From positions 6,610,026 to 6,674,025 of the forward strand of contig LR990061.1 in assembly GCA_905147135.1 (NCBI GenBank): DNA of 64,000 nt, given 5' to 3'. The notes under the pieces were generated by a model. It was not told the origin of the DNA. It did not search any database and saw nothing but the letters and a program-made list of their open reading frames with translations. Source of the DNA: Blastobasis lacticolella (lineage: Eukaryota > Arthropoda > Insecta > Lepidoptera > Blastobasidae). Made by a program: the position numbers and the translations under genes. This document shows positions 10,986-23,214 of the stretch, piece after piece; position 1 is the stretch's first letter; every line of letters starts with the position of its first letter.

Positions 10986-12010
10986 CCTATAAGTGACTTG
11001 GAAACTTACGTACTTATCGTACGCAATGTTGTCTCTATAATTATGTTTCGTTATTACATTTAATTTGAATTGCATAATCTGGCATCACTGCTACAGGTAT
11101 TTTTTTATATAGAGTTAATTATTTAATTACAACCGATGATGATGATTATTGATTGATGATAATTGTTATTGTCATTGTTCAATGACAAACGATTAGTCGG
11201 AGGTATAATAATAGAAGGCATAGAATAATAATAGTTGATATCCATTGCTAATTTCATTTCAATTATACTTCAATTAAAGTGTTTTAAAGCACCATTTAAA
11301 CGAGCAGCCTTGACTTTTTTTTAGTGGAAAATAGTCAGGTATTTATTTTATTATTTACTCTATTTATTTATTCGACTGCCATCTCGCCATGTAAAGTGCA
11401 GATGCAGCCTTCGTTGGAGAATACCTGCATATTAAATACCTATTTAGCTTGATCTTACAGATCAGATCAATTACAAGTTGATCAGGGAAAACATGTGCAG
11501 TCAACAAGTTATAGTACCTTGCTGTTCGCATAAGAAAATAACTAGAAAAACGCTGTGTACGCTTAGGTGAAATGTCAACAACATAGTGATGATACGTTGA
11601 CCTGCACCTGGAGTCAATGAATACGATGAATTTATCACAGCATCACCAATGCTACCTTACTGCGAAGATAAGGACCTCGAAATAAGGCCGGGGTAACAAA
11701 ATTGTATAATTCCTTCGCACATTCCCCAAAGTGTAGCCTGTAGAAAATTGCCAGAGATACTTTGCGACGGTGATCCAGATCCTAGAGATTCCTTTGCATC
11801 AACGAGGGATTGTCAATCAGCTTTTTGGCGAGTCTTTAACCGAGTCCAGAGCTGCCAGATGAACCTTGATGGAAGGCGGTATCAGTCGGTTGCCCATAAC
11901 ATACGATGATACGAGTACGAGTACTTATGTTTCATGTGACATTAACCCAACCTAACAGACGGAAAGCGCCGGAGACATTCGAATATTCCTACTCTACTAC
12001 TGCTGCTTTT
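10986..12010. other. Intergenic DNA, nothing recognised
   Basis: No coding or repeat signal that I can support. Short AT-rich runs only. Confidence 0.35.
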
Positions 12011-12070
12011 AATTCCTTCTTTTTTTTGTACCTAATTGTCGTATCGTGGTGTCTACGTGTAATAAATGTA

Positions 12071-12102
12071 TTCTTTCTTTCTTTCTTTCTTCTTCTTCTT
12101 TT
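12071..12102. repeat. (TTTC)n/(TTC)n microsatellite after a polyadenylation-like signal
   Basis: GTGTAATAAATGTA is followed by repeated TTTC then TTC units. This combination is common at 3' ends of insect LINEs; the body of such an element is not recognisable here. Confidence 0.75.
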
Positions 12103-12109
12103 AAATATT

Positions 12110-12297
12110 TCCTAAACTACTAAATCGATTTTAATAAAAAACGCTACGGACCATCTCGAATAAACTGGCTTTTGATTAAAGAAAACCACATCGAAATCGG
12201 ACAATCTGTTCGGGAGCAACGATGCTACAGACGATGACACAGATCTACGAATACACACGTTAAGTAATACCTCTCTTTTATCGACGGGGGTTAAAAA
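12110..12297 (+). repeat. Repeat family F copy (LINE/SINE-like 3' end)
   Basis: Shares TTTCCTAAACTACTAAATCG, AACTGGCTTTTGATTAAAGA, AAACCACATCGAAATCGG and ACGGGGGTTAAAAATAG with the copy at 23.2 kb (CTAAACTACAACACAG; AACTGGCTTTC; AAACCGCATCTAAATCGG). It probably derives from a retrotransposon 3' region. Confidence 0.6.
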
Positions 12298-12302
12298 TAG
12301 AG

Positions 12303-12445
12303 TATCGCAGGTGCGTTGTCACTGTGAGGACTAAAATGATATGCCTGTAACATTGCTATCTTAATCCTCAACCCGGGACACAACAACTAAAACATTGTTG
12401 CTTGGCGGAACGAGTAGAAACGGCGTTCTCCTCAGGCTTGACAAA
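12303..12445 (-). repeat. Repeat family C fragment
   Basis: Reverse orientation: TCGCAGGTGCGTTGTCACTG, CAACCCGGGACACAACAACT, TTGCTTGGCGGAACGAGTAG. Confidence 0.6.
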
Positions 12446-12589
12446 TACCTGCACGGGTATCTATCAATTTTTATACTTAAAGTAGGTTATCTATTATTAA
12501 CTGAATTGCATTAACATATTATTACATTATGACGTTTCGGTGGGTTGTCGAGACACACAAATACAAAGGTACGTCGCGTACTTCATCAT

Positions 12590-12772
12590 ATCAGTCGGAA
12601 GACGCCCACTGCTAGGCATAGGCCTCCACCAGAGATCTCCACAAAGGCCCGTCTTGTGCCTTCCGCATACAGCTGGTACCTGCAATCTTTACCAGGTCGT
12701 CGGTCCACTAAGTGGGAGGCCCGCTCACTTTGCGTCTTCCGGTATGTGGTGCCCAATCGCAAAGCCCAATAA
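12590..12772 (-). mobile_element. LINE C-terminal fragment, family H
   Basis: On the minus strand a broken frame reads WTDDLVKIAGTSCMRKAQDG, then PLWRSLVEAYA, stop, QWASSD. This is the typical C-terminus of RTE-like LINE polyproteins ending in a short tail. Related fragments lie at 16.9 and 26.3 kb. Confidence 0.7.
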
Positions 12773-13267
12773 ATGTAATAATATGTTGCAAGTTAATACC
12801 CACTGATAATTTCATTTCAATTACCACCTAAACTATAAAAATAACTGTAAAATTGTTCATAACGAGACAGTAATCGAAAATAACTCGGTTGTAGCAAACC
12901 ACAATTTGTCGCGTGCAAAGAAACGCGCCGAAGAACGTTATTACGTAAATGACCCACAATTATAAATTAATACCTACGTAATAGTACGTAATATCGTTTC
13001 AATGTTTCGATATAGCCATTATAATGGGCAGCCGCACCAAATATAGGACAAACAAACTTCGTTGTAGGTAAATTGTTGTCATAAATTACATGATAAAAAT
13101 TGTTTTTGGCCAAACAACCGATTTTGTGTAATGATTCAGTGAAACTGTGATATACAGCGTGTTATCAACTTCCTTCACTAACTAAAGGTTAAAAATCACA
13201 TCCACGCTCGGAAGATGGTTGGGTGATCGTGATGATGAAAATGGTAAACATAGATCACAGACATTGA

Positions 13268-13443
13268 AGGCCTGAGTGGTTCAGTTGGTTTATACGCCTG
13301 ACACGCAGAAATTCAAATGAGAAATATTAATTTCAGGTATTAAGTGTAGTAAGTATGTATTTAAAAGTATATAAGTAGTTTATCAGTTAACTAGCACTCA
13401 TAACACAAGCTTTGCTTACTTTAGGACTAGATGGCGCTGTGTG
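13268..13443 (+). mobile_element. SINE family K, degenerate copy
   Basis: GGCCTGAGTGGTTCAGTTGG corresponds to the tRNA-like A-box region. The middle and 3' end match the 57-kb copies (AAGTATGTATTTAAAA, CACAAGCTTTGCTTACTTTA, CTAGATGGCGCTGTGTGA). The B box is lost. Confidence 0.7.
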
Positions 13444-13454
13444 ATTTATTCGGT

Positions 13455-13600
13455 TGATCTTTTGCATCATCGTCATCAGCATCCTAGCATATTTCTCCTC
13501 CACTTCTCCAGTCTTCAGCATCCTCGCGTCATAAGCTGTTGGCTCTCGCATTGTATACGGCGAAATCAATCCATCAATTCTTGCGCCTCCCGTTTAACTT
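13455..13600 (-). mobile_element. LINE 3' end fragment, family E
   Basis: The minus-strand frame reads WIDFAVYNARANSL, stop, REDAEDWRSGG, and then a run of ATG/GAT triplets. It corresponds to the WIDIAESDARANGLRREEAE segment at 7.1 kb but with stops. Confidence 0.6.
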
Positions 13601-13927
13601 CCAATGCATTAGATTAAGGACAAACTTTTGTCTCTTCCTACTTCTGACTACAACGGTAGCTTTCACAACACGACTGTTAACGTGTATTTTTTATTTTTAA
13701 CTGTAGTAATTCATTCCTTGCTTCCGGTATAGAGGTATACTTACCGTTTTCGTTTAGGCCTAAACGCAAGTCGCACGGTATATACTAAACTATTATTCAC
13801 TTGGAAAATATCCAGCCTTGGATACGTTAAAATCATAATAAAATTAACTAAAACTCTATTGTTTATGTTAGTATTGTATTTTGTACATTGCCTAAAATGT
13901 CAATATTCTTTTATCTGTTTATGTGTA

Positions 13928-14060
13928 AATGGTTGCCTGGAAGAGATCGCTCTCAGCGATAAGGCCGCCCTTGTACGTATATTGTTTTAAACTGTATTTT
14001 TACGATCTCCTTTAATGTACAAAAATGTGTTATAAATAAATAAACTCTTTCTTGCGCTCG
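13928..14060 (+). mobile_element. LINE 3' UTR fragment, family N
   Basis: GGTTGCCTGGAAGAGATCGC and TCTCAGCGATAAGGCCGCCC, ending in TGTTATAAATAAATAAAC. This is the clearest of the three family N copies. Confidence 0.65.
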
Positions 14061-14280
14061 TCGTTGTTATCTCGCAATAAAGTTTTTTTTCTATCCCAGT
14101 AATAATTATCGTTTAATTTCTAAGTACACTATTCGCACATCGTTTGGTTCCGGCTCTATGACGCTCTATGAAGAACTAGCCGATGTGTATTTTTTTTTAT
14201 ATTTTAATACTTTTATTGTGTTATTGTGTACGTACAACAGCATTTCCTCGTTGTCATTTATTTGTCGTAATCATTGCACA

Positions 14281-14605
14281 ACTAGCGACCTGCCCCGGCT
14301 TCGCACGGGTATACTCGGAGTTGTGCACCAACCAACACCACCAATGGTAGGACTCTGTGAAGCCTGAGGAATCCGCCTGGGTGAGTACCACCGTCTTAAC
14401 TTTTTCTGCCCCCAAGCAACAACGCTTACTTTGTTGTATTCCGGTTTAAAGGATAAGGTAGCCAGCACAATTACAAACATGAGGCATTTCATCTTAGTCC
14501 TTATAGTGACAACGCACCTGCGTTTCTATTTTTCGTAATCGTAGATGTTATGGGTACCGTTAACCATCAGGTGTCTACTCGTTTGTGACTGCGTATGATA
14601 CAAAA
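14281..14605 (+). repeat. Family G fragment followed by a family C copy
   Basis: CTAGCGACCTGCCCCGGCTT at the start matches the family G block at 26.93 kb. From about 14342 the family C repeat follows: GGTAGGACTCTGTGAAGCCT, GGATAAGGTAGCCAGCAC, GACAACGCACCTGCG and ACCGTTAACCATCAGGTG. Confidence 0.65.
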
Positions 14606-14619
14606 AAACCGTTACGTGT

Positions 14620-15117
14620 CTTATAATTCAGACCTTAGCGGTTAATTTAGATATACTAAAAAGGTTATAAGACATATTAACCGTACAATTACGAATGCGC
14701 ACACCCCACACGCTCTAAAAGCGCTATCTGCTATCGGTTGACCCGACCCGCGTATCATGCAATTAACTTTAATGGATATTATTTAAATTAGCTCTCCACA
14801 CTCAATTGACCACTACTATCGGTTATTATTGTGGATCCGCGAGCATTGATGTGGCGGCCTATGAAATCATTGCTCGACCTTGGATTGGTCTACCGCAGAA
14901 TGGCTCTATTTTTGAATCGCTCGACCCGATTCGAACAGATTTTAATTTTTATTTCTGGCATGAGAAATTCGACGTTTGTTTAAATCACATTTAGAAAAGG
15001 AAAATCAGCATCATGCATCAAACTATCGAATTTTTCATGCCGAATATCAATATTGGAAGCCGTTCGACTCGAGGCGAGCGTATCAAAAATAGTCACCCGT
15101 AAAGCCGGCCCTTTAAA
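14620..15117. other. Intergenic DNA, nothing recognised
   Basis: No gene or repeat that I can support. Confidence 0.35.
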
Positions 15118-15350
15118 TCAGGTGGTAGGACTCTATACAGCCTGAGGAGTCGGCCTGAGGAAGTAAATACCACCGCATTTGTCTATTTCTACCCCCAAGC
15201 AATAATATTTGACATGAGACATCTCGTCTTTACGCAGTGACCACGCAGCTGGAGTCCTGCATTTTGCGTGAAACGTAGATGTTGTGGGTGACAGTTACCA
15301 TCTTACCATCAGGTGGGCTGTCTGCTTGTATGACACTGAGTAGCATAGAA
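15118..15350 (+). repeat. Repeat family C copy
   Basis: GGTGGTAGGACTCTATACAG, TCTACCCCCAAGCAATAATA, CATGAGACATCTCGTCTT and TGACAGTTACCATC. The block order equals that of the 14.3 and 18.2 kb copies. Confidence 0.7.
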
Positions 15351-15491
15351 CAAAGTTTAGTATCGTGCTGATGTCGTGCTCGTCTTGAGCTGTATTCGTT
15401 TGGCTCTTTCTTCATACGGCTTTTTGGCTTTTTCAAATCGAATTATAGACTTTTTCATAATTCATCCAAAGTTTACGAAAATTTAGTATGT

Positions 15492-15693
15492 AAGGCCTTG
15501 CCACATACAAAGCTCGGCGCGAGCGCGGTGCGATATTTGCTAGGCAACCATCGCGCCGCGCGATGGTTGCCTAGCAAATAACGCGCCGCGCGATGGTTGC
15601 CTAGCAACTATCGCGCCGCGCGGTGGTTGCCTAGCAAATATCGCACCGCGCTCACGCCGCGCTCGCGCCGAGCTTTGTATGTGGCAAGGCCTT
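15492..15693. repeat. 202-bp foldback element with internal 30-bp repeats
   Basis: The left end (AAGGCCTTGCCACATACAAA, then GCTCGGCGCGAGCGCGG) is the exact reverse complement of the right end, apart from a ~13-bp duplication in the right arm. The centre is three direct ~30-bp units of GCGCCGCGCGATGGTTGCC plus TAGCAAATA-like sequence, and the left arm carries an inverted unit (TTTGCTAGGCAACCATCGCG). It is non-coding, MITE-like, and lies about 220 bp beyond the candidate msh poly(A) sites. Confidence 0.9.
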
Positions 15694-15909
15694 TGTGTAT
15701 ACCAGGAAAGGTTTATGTTTATAATTGATGACACTGCAGATGTAGCAGTGAGAAAGAAGATAGTGCTGAAGATAGAAAACAAACAAATAGCATCATTGTG
15801 AAAGAAATATATATTTTACTACATTATGTAGAAATAACAATTTACAGATAAAATTCTCTACACAAAAATATTTTACAAGTACGGTCTCCGCTGGGTAAAC
15901 AAAATTTTT

Positions 15910-16505
15910 TGTACTGAAAACCTGAAAACTATCTTTATTACAAATTGTCGATTTTATTGTGAATAAAATTATTTGGTAAAAGGGTAAAAATCTAAATTAA
16001 AATATTTACTTAACTTTAATTTACTTATTACAGACGTTACAATCTAAATTACACCTAAATTTCGTCTTACGTCTATATTTACAAATAATTTACAATTTCG
16101 AATATACTTTAATTATTTTCCGTAAAGATTACTTAAAAACTTTTAAAAAATATACTGAAAGAATACATTTTCGTATCTCGGGTTCCGAATGTGACAACGT
16201 TATCTTATCATAAATGAAATATGCAACATAAGTGGTACGAATAGCACAAAATATCATAAATAACACTAATATTGTTTTCACAACAACCTGAATAGAAAAC
16301 AATAAAGACTCGATTAAAAACGTTAGTCATACAAAATTTAAAAAACTGAAACGAGATCGCTCCAATAAAAAGTAAATTACATTCTTAATTCAAAATTGAA
16401 CAGAATACGAATCGAACGCGAGCGAAGGACAAATCGTTCGGTATTCAAAATGTTCCTCGAGACGTTCCATAAAGGAGGTTGTTATGTCTTTTCTGTTCCG
16501 GGGTA
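15910..16505 (-). other. msh: Presumed 3' UTR of msh
   Basis: AT-rich DNA directly after the msh stop codon on the minus strand, free of any repeat seen elsewhere in the window. Two AATAAA signals (15953-15958 and 15934-15939, minus strand) would give a 3' UTR of roughly 570-595 nt. The boundary is inferred; no transcript evidence is available. Confidence 0.45.
15934..15958 (-). promoter_or_regulatory. Candidate msh polyadenylation signals (2x AATAAA)
   Basis: TTTATT on the plus strand at 15934-15939 and 15953-15958 reads AATAAA on the minus strand, 548 to 572 nt after the stop codon. These are the first AATAAA hexamers met downstream of the msh coding end. Confidence 0.45.
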
Positions 16506-16847
<342 letters not shown>

Positions 16848-16867
16848 CTAGTACCAGCAATCGTAGC

Positions 16868-17030
16868 GTAGTTTGACCACGAGATGGATGGACGACCTTG
16901 AGCCGATGGCAGCAATAGTTACTACTGGTACAGTATCTAGTCCAGTTCCAATCAATCGACGTGGAAGGTGCGGGGAGAGGCCTATGCCTAGTAGTGGCCG
17001 TCCTACGTCTAATATGATGTTGATGACTAC
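16868..17030 (+). mobile_element. LINE C-terminal fragment, family H, inside msh intron 2
   Basis: Plus-strand frame TRWMDDLEPMAAIV and, further on, RCGERPMPSSGRPTSN followed by ATGATGTTGATGAC. It corresponds to the RWTDDLVKIAG and WRSLVEAYA parts of the 12.6-kb and 26.3-kb copies, strongly diverged. It is antisense to msh. Confidence 0.55.
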
Positions 17031-18231
17031 CTATATAAGAGTGTTTTTAAACCGAAGCTGTTTCTCTCGTCCCATGGGGTATTTAGCTAAGTCTGTTTCA
17101 AGAGGCAACGGAGCAATAGTTCGGAGTGTTTATGCACGTACCTACTTTTCATAAAGGTCACGGACAATAGCTAGAGTTCGATATAAATAACAGCACAGTA
17201 CGTGTAGCCCTACTAACACTATTATTATATATTAGATCCATTGTTTCATTACTATACCTACCTAAAAATAAAGTTTTCCTCTACAGTAGTTTGCTAAGTA
17301 ACTACTGATTTAATATAACAAAAATGCCATGCATATTGGGGCCAAATAGGCCAAGCTAATTTCATTCAGGGTTCCCCATTAATACACCTGAACTCCTGCA
17401 ACATTGTATTAATAATGACAATAAACATCTTAATCCGAGAATGTTCCTGGACGTTTAAACAAATACCAACTTGCTACGTTATCTTAATTAATATTTTATT
17501 CAAAACTCAGAAGATAACTTTAAAAAACAAATGATAATGCCCTGACGCGGTTATGATTTACAATGTCATTAATGAGATAAAAATCTTTAATGTCGAACTT
17601 AACATACATAATCGTACGGAAAATAATGATCACGTTGTAGTGCTTTACTGTGATTTGGGTTTTTACAGAGATCCAAATGTGTAATTTGTTCTTTATGTGT
17701 GTTTAATTTATGAAGCCCTCTAAAGACCAAAGGACCGAAGGACCAAAGGAAAGAGTCAATATTTACAATTTAAAAAATTATTCATTTTGGTATATTTTAC
17801 TCAAAGCATGACCGACTTACAGGCTACCCGTGCATTACATGTAACAAAACAAAAATACAATAATAACATTTGGTATTAAAATACAATACGAGTAGATAGC
17901 TAAAGCTATTTATTTTGAAATTAACACAACTTTAACACTACACAATTCTATGTTTATTCTATGTGAAATTTGTTTGCTCGTCTCCATTTCAAATGAAAAC
18001 GCTGTTAACTATTTTATGGCTATCTATGGTCTTAGCGGGAGTAGCGGGGCTTTAGCGTCCTATTTATATGTGTGTATGTAAAAATATATACTAAGCCGGA
18101 CACTACAGTCTTAGTAGTATAGCTATAATGAACTGTAACTGTCCCGTGTTATTGGATAACCATGCCAATTTAATTTTTTACACCGCTGTATATCCTGGCT
18201 ACACAGGACTTACACAGAGTGGAGAGTTTTA

Positions 18232-18475
18232 TCAAGTGGTAGGACTCTGTCAAGCCCGAGGAGACCGCCTGGGCAAGTACCACCGCCTTATCTATTTCTG
18301 CCGCCAAGCAACAATGCTTACATAGTTGCGTTACGGATTCGAGGATAAGGTAGCCAGCGTAACTACAAGCATGAGGCATTTCATCTTAATCCTCACAGTG
18401 ACAACGCATTTGCGGTTTGGCATTTTTGTTGCCTGCAACCTAAATGCATGAATCGTATATGTTATAGTAAAGCAT
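18232..18475 (+). repeat. Repeat family C copy inside msh intron 2
   Basis: GTGGTAGGACTCTGTCAAGC, GACCGCCTGGGCAAGTACCA, CTGCCGCCAAGCAACAATGC and GATAAGGTAGCCAGCGTAAC. It is the fullest family C copy in the window and lies antisense to msh, about 95 bp from the exon 2 donor. Confidence 0.75.
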
Positions 18476-18568
18476 TTTTGGATCATCGCTGCAGATCCTG
18501 GCTACACTGAAGATGCAGTAGGAAATGAGGTAAGGCCTCCCATTAAAAATAGTGTAATCAAAACCAAC

Positions 18569-18753
18569 CTGTGTCTCAGAAAGGCCAAGTGAGGACGAGA
18601 ACTCCGCGCGCTCCGCTATGCTGAGGTACTGCTTGTCGACGAACTTGCTCTCCAGTGCGCGGAGTTGCTGCGCAGTGAACGGGGTTCGCGGCTTTCGGTT
18701 GGGCTTGTGCTTGCGCAGGTTGCATTTCAGCTTTGGCGGCTCGCCGTTGACAT
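18569..18753 (-). CDS. msh: msh exon 2: Msx linker and homeodomain residues 1-44
   Basis: 185 nt, completing the split GAT codon (Asp192) and encoding residues 192-253. The sequence [20 protein letters not shown] is the hallmark Msx lead-in. The homeodomain starts at Asn210, with Pro at homeodomain position 7, a trait of the Msx class. Helices 1 and 2 follow ([28 protein letters not shown]). The [15 protein letters not shown] block is near-invariant in Msx proteins. The exon ends CAG and is followed by GTTGGT; reading on through the intron gives unrelated residues and a stop. The protein is nuclear by family. Confidence 0.95.
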
Positions 18754-18959
18754 CTAGGACAAAGAGAGGGCTGTTAGTTGAGTGTTGTCTCGTTCTTATT
18801 AAGGTGGGAGAGCACAAAGTCATAAGCTGGATGGGTGGTACCGGGACCTATTTATTTCTATCGGCAAACGGATTACGTTCTTGTGTTGGAAGGTTGGAAA
18901 TTGTGGTAGCCACAATACTGGCTGACAGACAGACACATTATAATTAATTATCTTTAGCT

Positions 18960-19920
18960 TAGTCCTTACGAGAGACAAGGAACCGGAGGTTCTGGATTTC
19001 TGTTCTAAATTTGCGAATGGTGAATATCACTGACCAAATGCCTTATTTTATATCTACACATAAAAATAAATAATAAATCTACCTAACAATAATCTACCCA
19101 GACAAAGGTGAATCTGAAATTGTGCCACGAACTAGTCGGACAAGTATGAATTAAACCAATATTGATGAAAGACGTAAAACTGCGAGCGAGGCATCAAAAT
19201 GACGGATGGGTGGAATCAATTCGACGCCACAGGAAGACATTAACCACGTCAAAGACTCGCCCAATAACACTCCAGCAACATAAAGGATACCGACCGACCG
19301 GAATGGCAATATCCTCGGCACCGAATTAATAAATCGCAATAATAAAACTCATATAAAAATAAATAACGATGAAAACGTGAAAGGAAATGAACCGCAGTAT
19401 TGTGCTGATAACATCTTGCGCGAGGTAATTTTTAGCTTATTTAGTTATGGAAACAGTCGTATTAGTAAGCAAATTGGAGATTTTTTATCGGAAACCGACG
19501 GCCGGTTTGGAGAATTTGATATATACGCCCACGCGTCTCCCGAGATTGGTCTCGAGATAATGGTTTCGTCAGTAGCTGGATCTAATGAATTGCTCGCCAG
19601 AAACGTCTGGTAATCTTTTAATCTGTTTGACGATGTCCCGAGCTGCCGTGTCGGATTTAAACCGGTACAATTCGGTTTGACACGTGTACGAGGATGCTCG
19701 TTAAGTGCCTGATGTGTTTGACTTGTGTTAGATGTCGGGTGCATGACTTTTTGGTGTTGACATAACACGTCAAGCTGTAGCTTCATTCATAAGTGGGACT
19801 TGTTTATCTAATGTTGTAATGTCTGTTCTGTTTCACAGATCGAAGGCCGAGGAGATCATAGGAAACACTTTTCATCTTCGTTAGAAGGTATAAAGAATTG
19901 TTATAATCATTTATTGTGTT
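18960..19920. other. Intron 1, no recognised feature
   Basis: Overlapping short open frames on both strands without domains. No repeats shared with other parts of the window. Confidence 0.35.
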
Positions 19921-19923
19921 AGA

Positions 19924-20247
19924 AGCGTCGGTGGCGTGTAAGTGAGAGGTACCGGGTCCGAATCCCGCTGCGGCCATGTACCAATGACTCTTTTCTGTGT
20001 TGTACATTAGTTGAATACAAACCGGTGCGCTTACGGTGAGATGATGAAACTTACACATTCAGGTAACTGAATGTGTAACCAAGTTCCAATCTGGTCAGGT
20101 TCCCCTGGTAGCAGGGTCATGTAGGTCAAATGGCCGTCGCTTCACAGTAATTACCTGATCTGCGAAATCCTGGATCATGGTCAAGGCGGACTCCATGATC
20201 TCGTGCGCGAGAGCACAACCGGGACATTAACGTCAATATATTTATTT
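19924..20247 (+). mobile_element. SINE family A, nearly complete copy
   Basis: GTAAGTGAGAGGTACCGGGT, then CCGAATCCCGCTGCGGCCAT, ending with GGGACATTAACGTCAATAT. The B box reads GGTCCGAATCC, one substitution from consensus. The first ~25 bp of the tRNA-like head are partly deleted. Confidence 0.8.
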
Positions 20248-20589
20248 ATTGTATAAATGACTTATTATTTGACTCCTAATTCGCAATAAAGTTCCAGATA
20301 ACCAGGAACTCGCTAAAACGCGAACCCATTTGTCATCAGTCGTCACCAAAAGAAATTGTAACGCAGAATAAATCACATAACACATTAGGCGAAACTCCCA
20401 GCGATAACAAACTCTCAAACGACGCTTGTCCTAATCAATTACGCTTCGAAATTACCAAGTTGCGTAACACCAATCAAACAGGCAAAACCCAATTAGGTTT
20501 TGTTAATTTAATTGCTAGCGTTGACTTAATCAACTTCGCCATTAGAGCGATCAGATTGGCCGGATGCGTATTTAGAGTCTAGAGTTCAA

Positions 20590-20895
20590 CTATTTTTTTA
20601 TACCACTAAGGCGGCAAGCTTACGGCCTGCCTGATGGTAAGCAGTCACCGCAGCCTATGGACGTTTGCAATACCAGTGGCAACACCCACGCATTGCGGAC
20701 CTCAAAACCTTTTCATCGCTTTCTTAAAGAACTTCATGTTGTACTCTCCAGGGACCTCTCCAGGTAGTTCATTCCACAACCTTAGTGTGCCGGGGAGGTT
20801 CCTTTGAAACCACACAGTTCTCAACCAATTTGGCTCCAATGTGTGATAATGAACTCCCTGTCGGTGGCGGGCGTTAAGCTAACCCTAACGACAGG
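20590..20895 (-). mobile_element. LINE C-terminus and 3' UTR, family D
   Basis: The minus strand has an open frame at 20818-20702 containing RTVWFQRNLPGTLRLWNELP and, immediately after, GEVPGEYNMKFFKKAMKRF and a stop. The R-LWNELP-V---YN---FK pattern is the conserved C-terminal tail of CR1/Jockey-type LINE polyproteins. The 3' UTR extends to CTTGCCGCCTTAGTGG. The copy is 5'-truncated, so no endonuclease or RT core remains. Confidence 0.75.
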
Positions 20896-20896
20896 T

Positions 20897-21168
20897 TGGC
20901 CGCGTGTTGTCCGGCAGAGTAGAATAGCACCAAGGACACCAACCCCTGACAGTCGTGGGTGCCGTACAAGGCGACTAGTGTTTTCAAGACAAATGATCTA
21001 GAGTCTCCGTAGGCTGGAAAATGGGCAGCAGCATTTTTCATTGTTATATTTATAAGACTGCGATCTCCAACCCGCCTGCCAAGCGTGAAAATTATGGCAG
21101 TAGCCTCCCCTTTCGTAGGTGGGGCCCTAAGTCCTGCAGTGGACTGTTATGGGCTGTGATGATGAAAG
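20897..21168 (+). repeat. Repeat family B, near full-length copy
   Basis: CGTGTTGTCCGGCAGAGTAG, GGGTGCCGTACAAGGCGACT, GAGTCTCCGTAGGCTGGAAA and GTCCTGCAGTGGACTGTTAT, then GGGCTGTGATGATG. It abuts the family D LINE fragment. Confidence 0.8.
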
Positions 21169-23214
21169 ACAGGTTGAGTTTAGCCGTTTAATTGAGGATA
21201 AACAAGTCGTGACTTTTAAATGTATTTAACAATCTTGTTTTATGAATGGCCATAGAGGTCGCGACGTAAAATTTTAATAGTCTATGTAACGTAAATAATT
21301 AGCAACCGCCTAATTGGTAATTAAGTAATAATTAATGTGGCCATGATTGATGTGACACGTGTTAGGAAAGTTCGATTCTCAGCGAGACGAGGAATTAATA
21401 ATAAATCAAATTTGGACGGAATCGGGGCATCAATTAATTATCTTGTTGCTCGCAGCTAACGTTTGGTTTTTGTCACTTCTTTAGTGATAAGGATCTTGAT
21501 GTGTTGAATCGATCTCTCTTGTAAGATACAAACTCTGTTTTCTATTTTGATTTTGATTTTATTTTTCTTTTTCAGGTGCCTCATTTTCAAACGCATTCGC
21601 AGTCACAACTTACCACGGGTGGGTTTTTTGATAATCCAGAGTATTCCAGAGTTCAATGTAATATACGGGTAAAAATATTAATATAACAACGCTTTGAAGC
21701 AGCAGCAGTCATTTCCGTAACAATGAATAAATAGTCAAAAATCCTAGTCAGATTATGCCAGCAACATAGAATTTGACATTAACTATTCAAAATATAGACC
21801 GCGGCACGACTCTGCAACGCTTCGATATATTATCACAATATCACTTGCGGTCGCTCCATACAATCGTCATACACATTAGAGATACAGAACGGTAGCTGCG
21901 CCGGCGCCGACTTTTAATACACTGTCCTTCCCGTGGCTTAATAGCTAATGGGCCAAAAAACTGGAAGGAAAAAAAAAGAGTGACTTATGTGACAGATGAA
22001 AAAAGCTAAAGTGTATTAATGTTGTGTTTAGTACGCGTCAAACGGACCGACGGCTTGGCGGACGGAAATAATGATAAGGCGCTGTGCAGGGCGCGGGATT
22101 CGGTATTCCAAGTTTTGAATTACTTTTGTGAGGCATTCGTGAATGAGTGCTTTGTATGTCCTTAGAATTATGTAGGTAAATCATCAAGTATAATACAGGT
22201 ACTAGATTGATATTTTATACGCATTCATTTCTTGACTTGGAGAATAGAAACATTTCAACAGCTGCGTATAGAGAATGTACACAGAACAGATAACAGAGAA
22301 CATGGTATAAAATAGTTGGGGTATTCAGCTGAAATATTACTATTTTCTCATTGAGCAATTGGCTAAACCACAAAAAAGTTAAATCATTGCTCAGTAGTGG
22401 ATATTGTATTTTTATCCGAGTAAAATGTATCGACTAGTGGATTATTTTTCGCTTCATAACTATACCTTATTTATCACGAAACGTAAAAAATCTAATAATT
22501 GTAAGTCGTTCCAATATACGAATGCTTATAATTAAGAGTAGGTGTCTACCAGAAAATTTTTCCAAATTAATAAAACTACCTATCCCAAAATATATGCATA
22601 CCTTCAGATTTTGTTCTTCTTCAGAATTCTTTAAACAATGTTGGTTCAACAAAATATTCTTACGCGAATGAAGCGCCTGTTGCATATGAACGCGTCTCAA
22701 AGTCGTCTAAATTGACTCTCGAAAAGGCGTATACTTATGGAAGTGTATGCTCCCATGTTAATTGTCTCGATATATTGACTGCAGATGTTTGTCTTGTAAA
22801 TTATGTCCCTGCGCTCAATGTTGTGATGCGACGAACGAAATATGAGACAGTTTTTAAGTAGCTTTGTTAAACAGTTACGCGTCGTACACTGATTTTATTC
22901 GAAATGACGCGCGCGATTCGAAAATAGAACAAATCGGTTAGGTTAGGTTGTTCTTGTGATGGTCTTTTTGGTGCTCTTTGTTTTATTTTATTTTTGGTTT
23001 TGGTGAAGTAGTGTTACTGTTTTTATTACCTACAATAGTTCAGTTATACTATTTTGATAGAGAAATTTAAAATAGAAGGAGTTCAATTTTATACCTATGT
23101 TAGTGCTCATCAACTATACCAATTTAATGAACATTACTAATATAACTTATTGAACTATAACGAACATAACCTAACCGACAGAAAAAGCCACATAACCCAG
23201 GACCAAGTTTACTT
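21169..23214. other. Intron 1, no recognised feature
   Basis: AT-rich with GC islands near 21.8-22.1 kb. No coding signal and no repeats that recur elsewhere in the window. Confidence 0.35.

Noticed and set aside
15540..15782. Repetitive 80-codon frame (GAIVARQPSRG-type repeats)
   Set aside because: The peptide repeats come from the 30-bp units of the foldback element, not from a protein gene.
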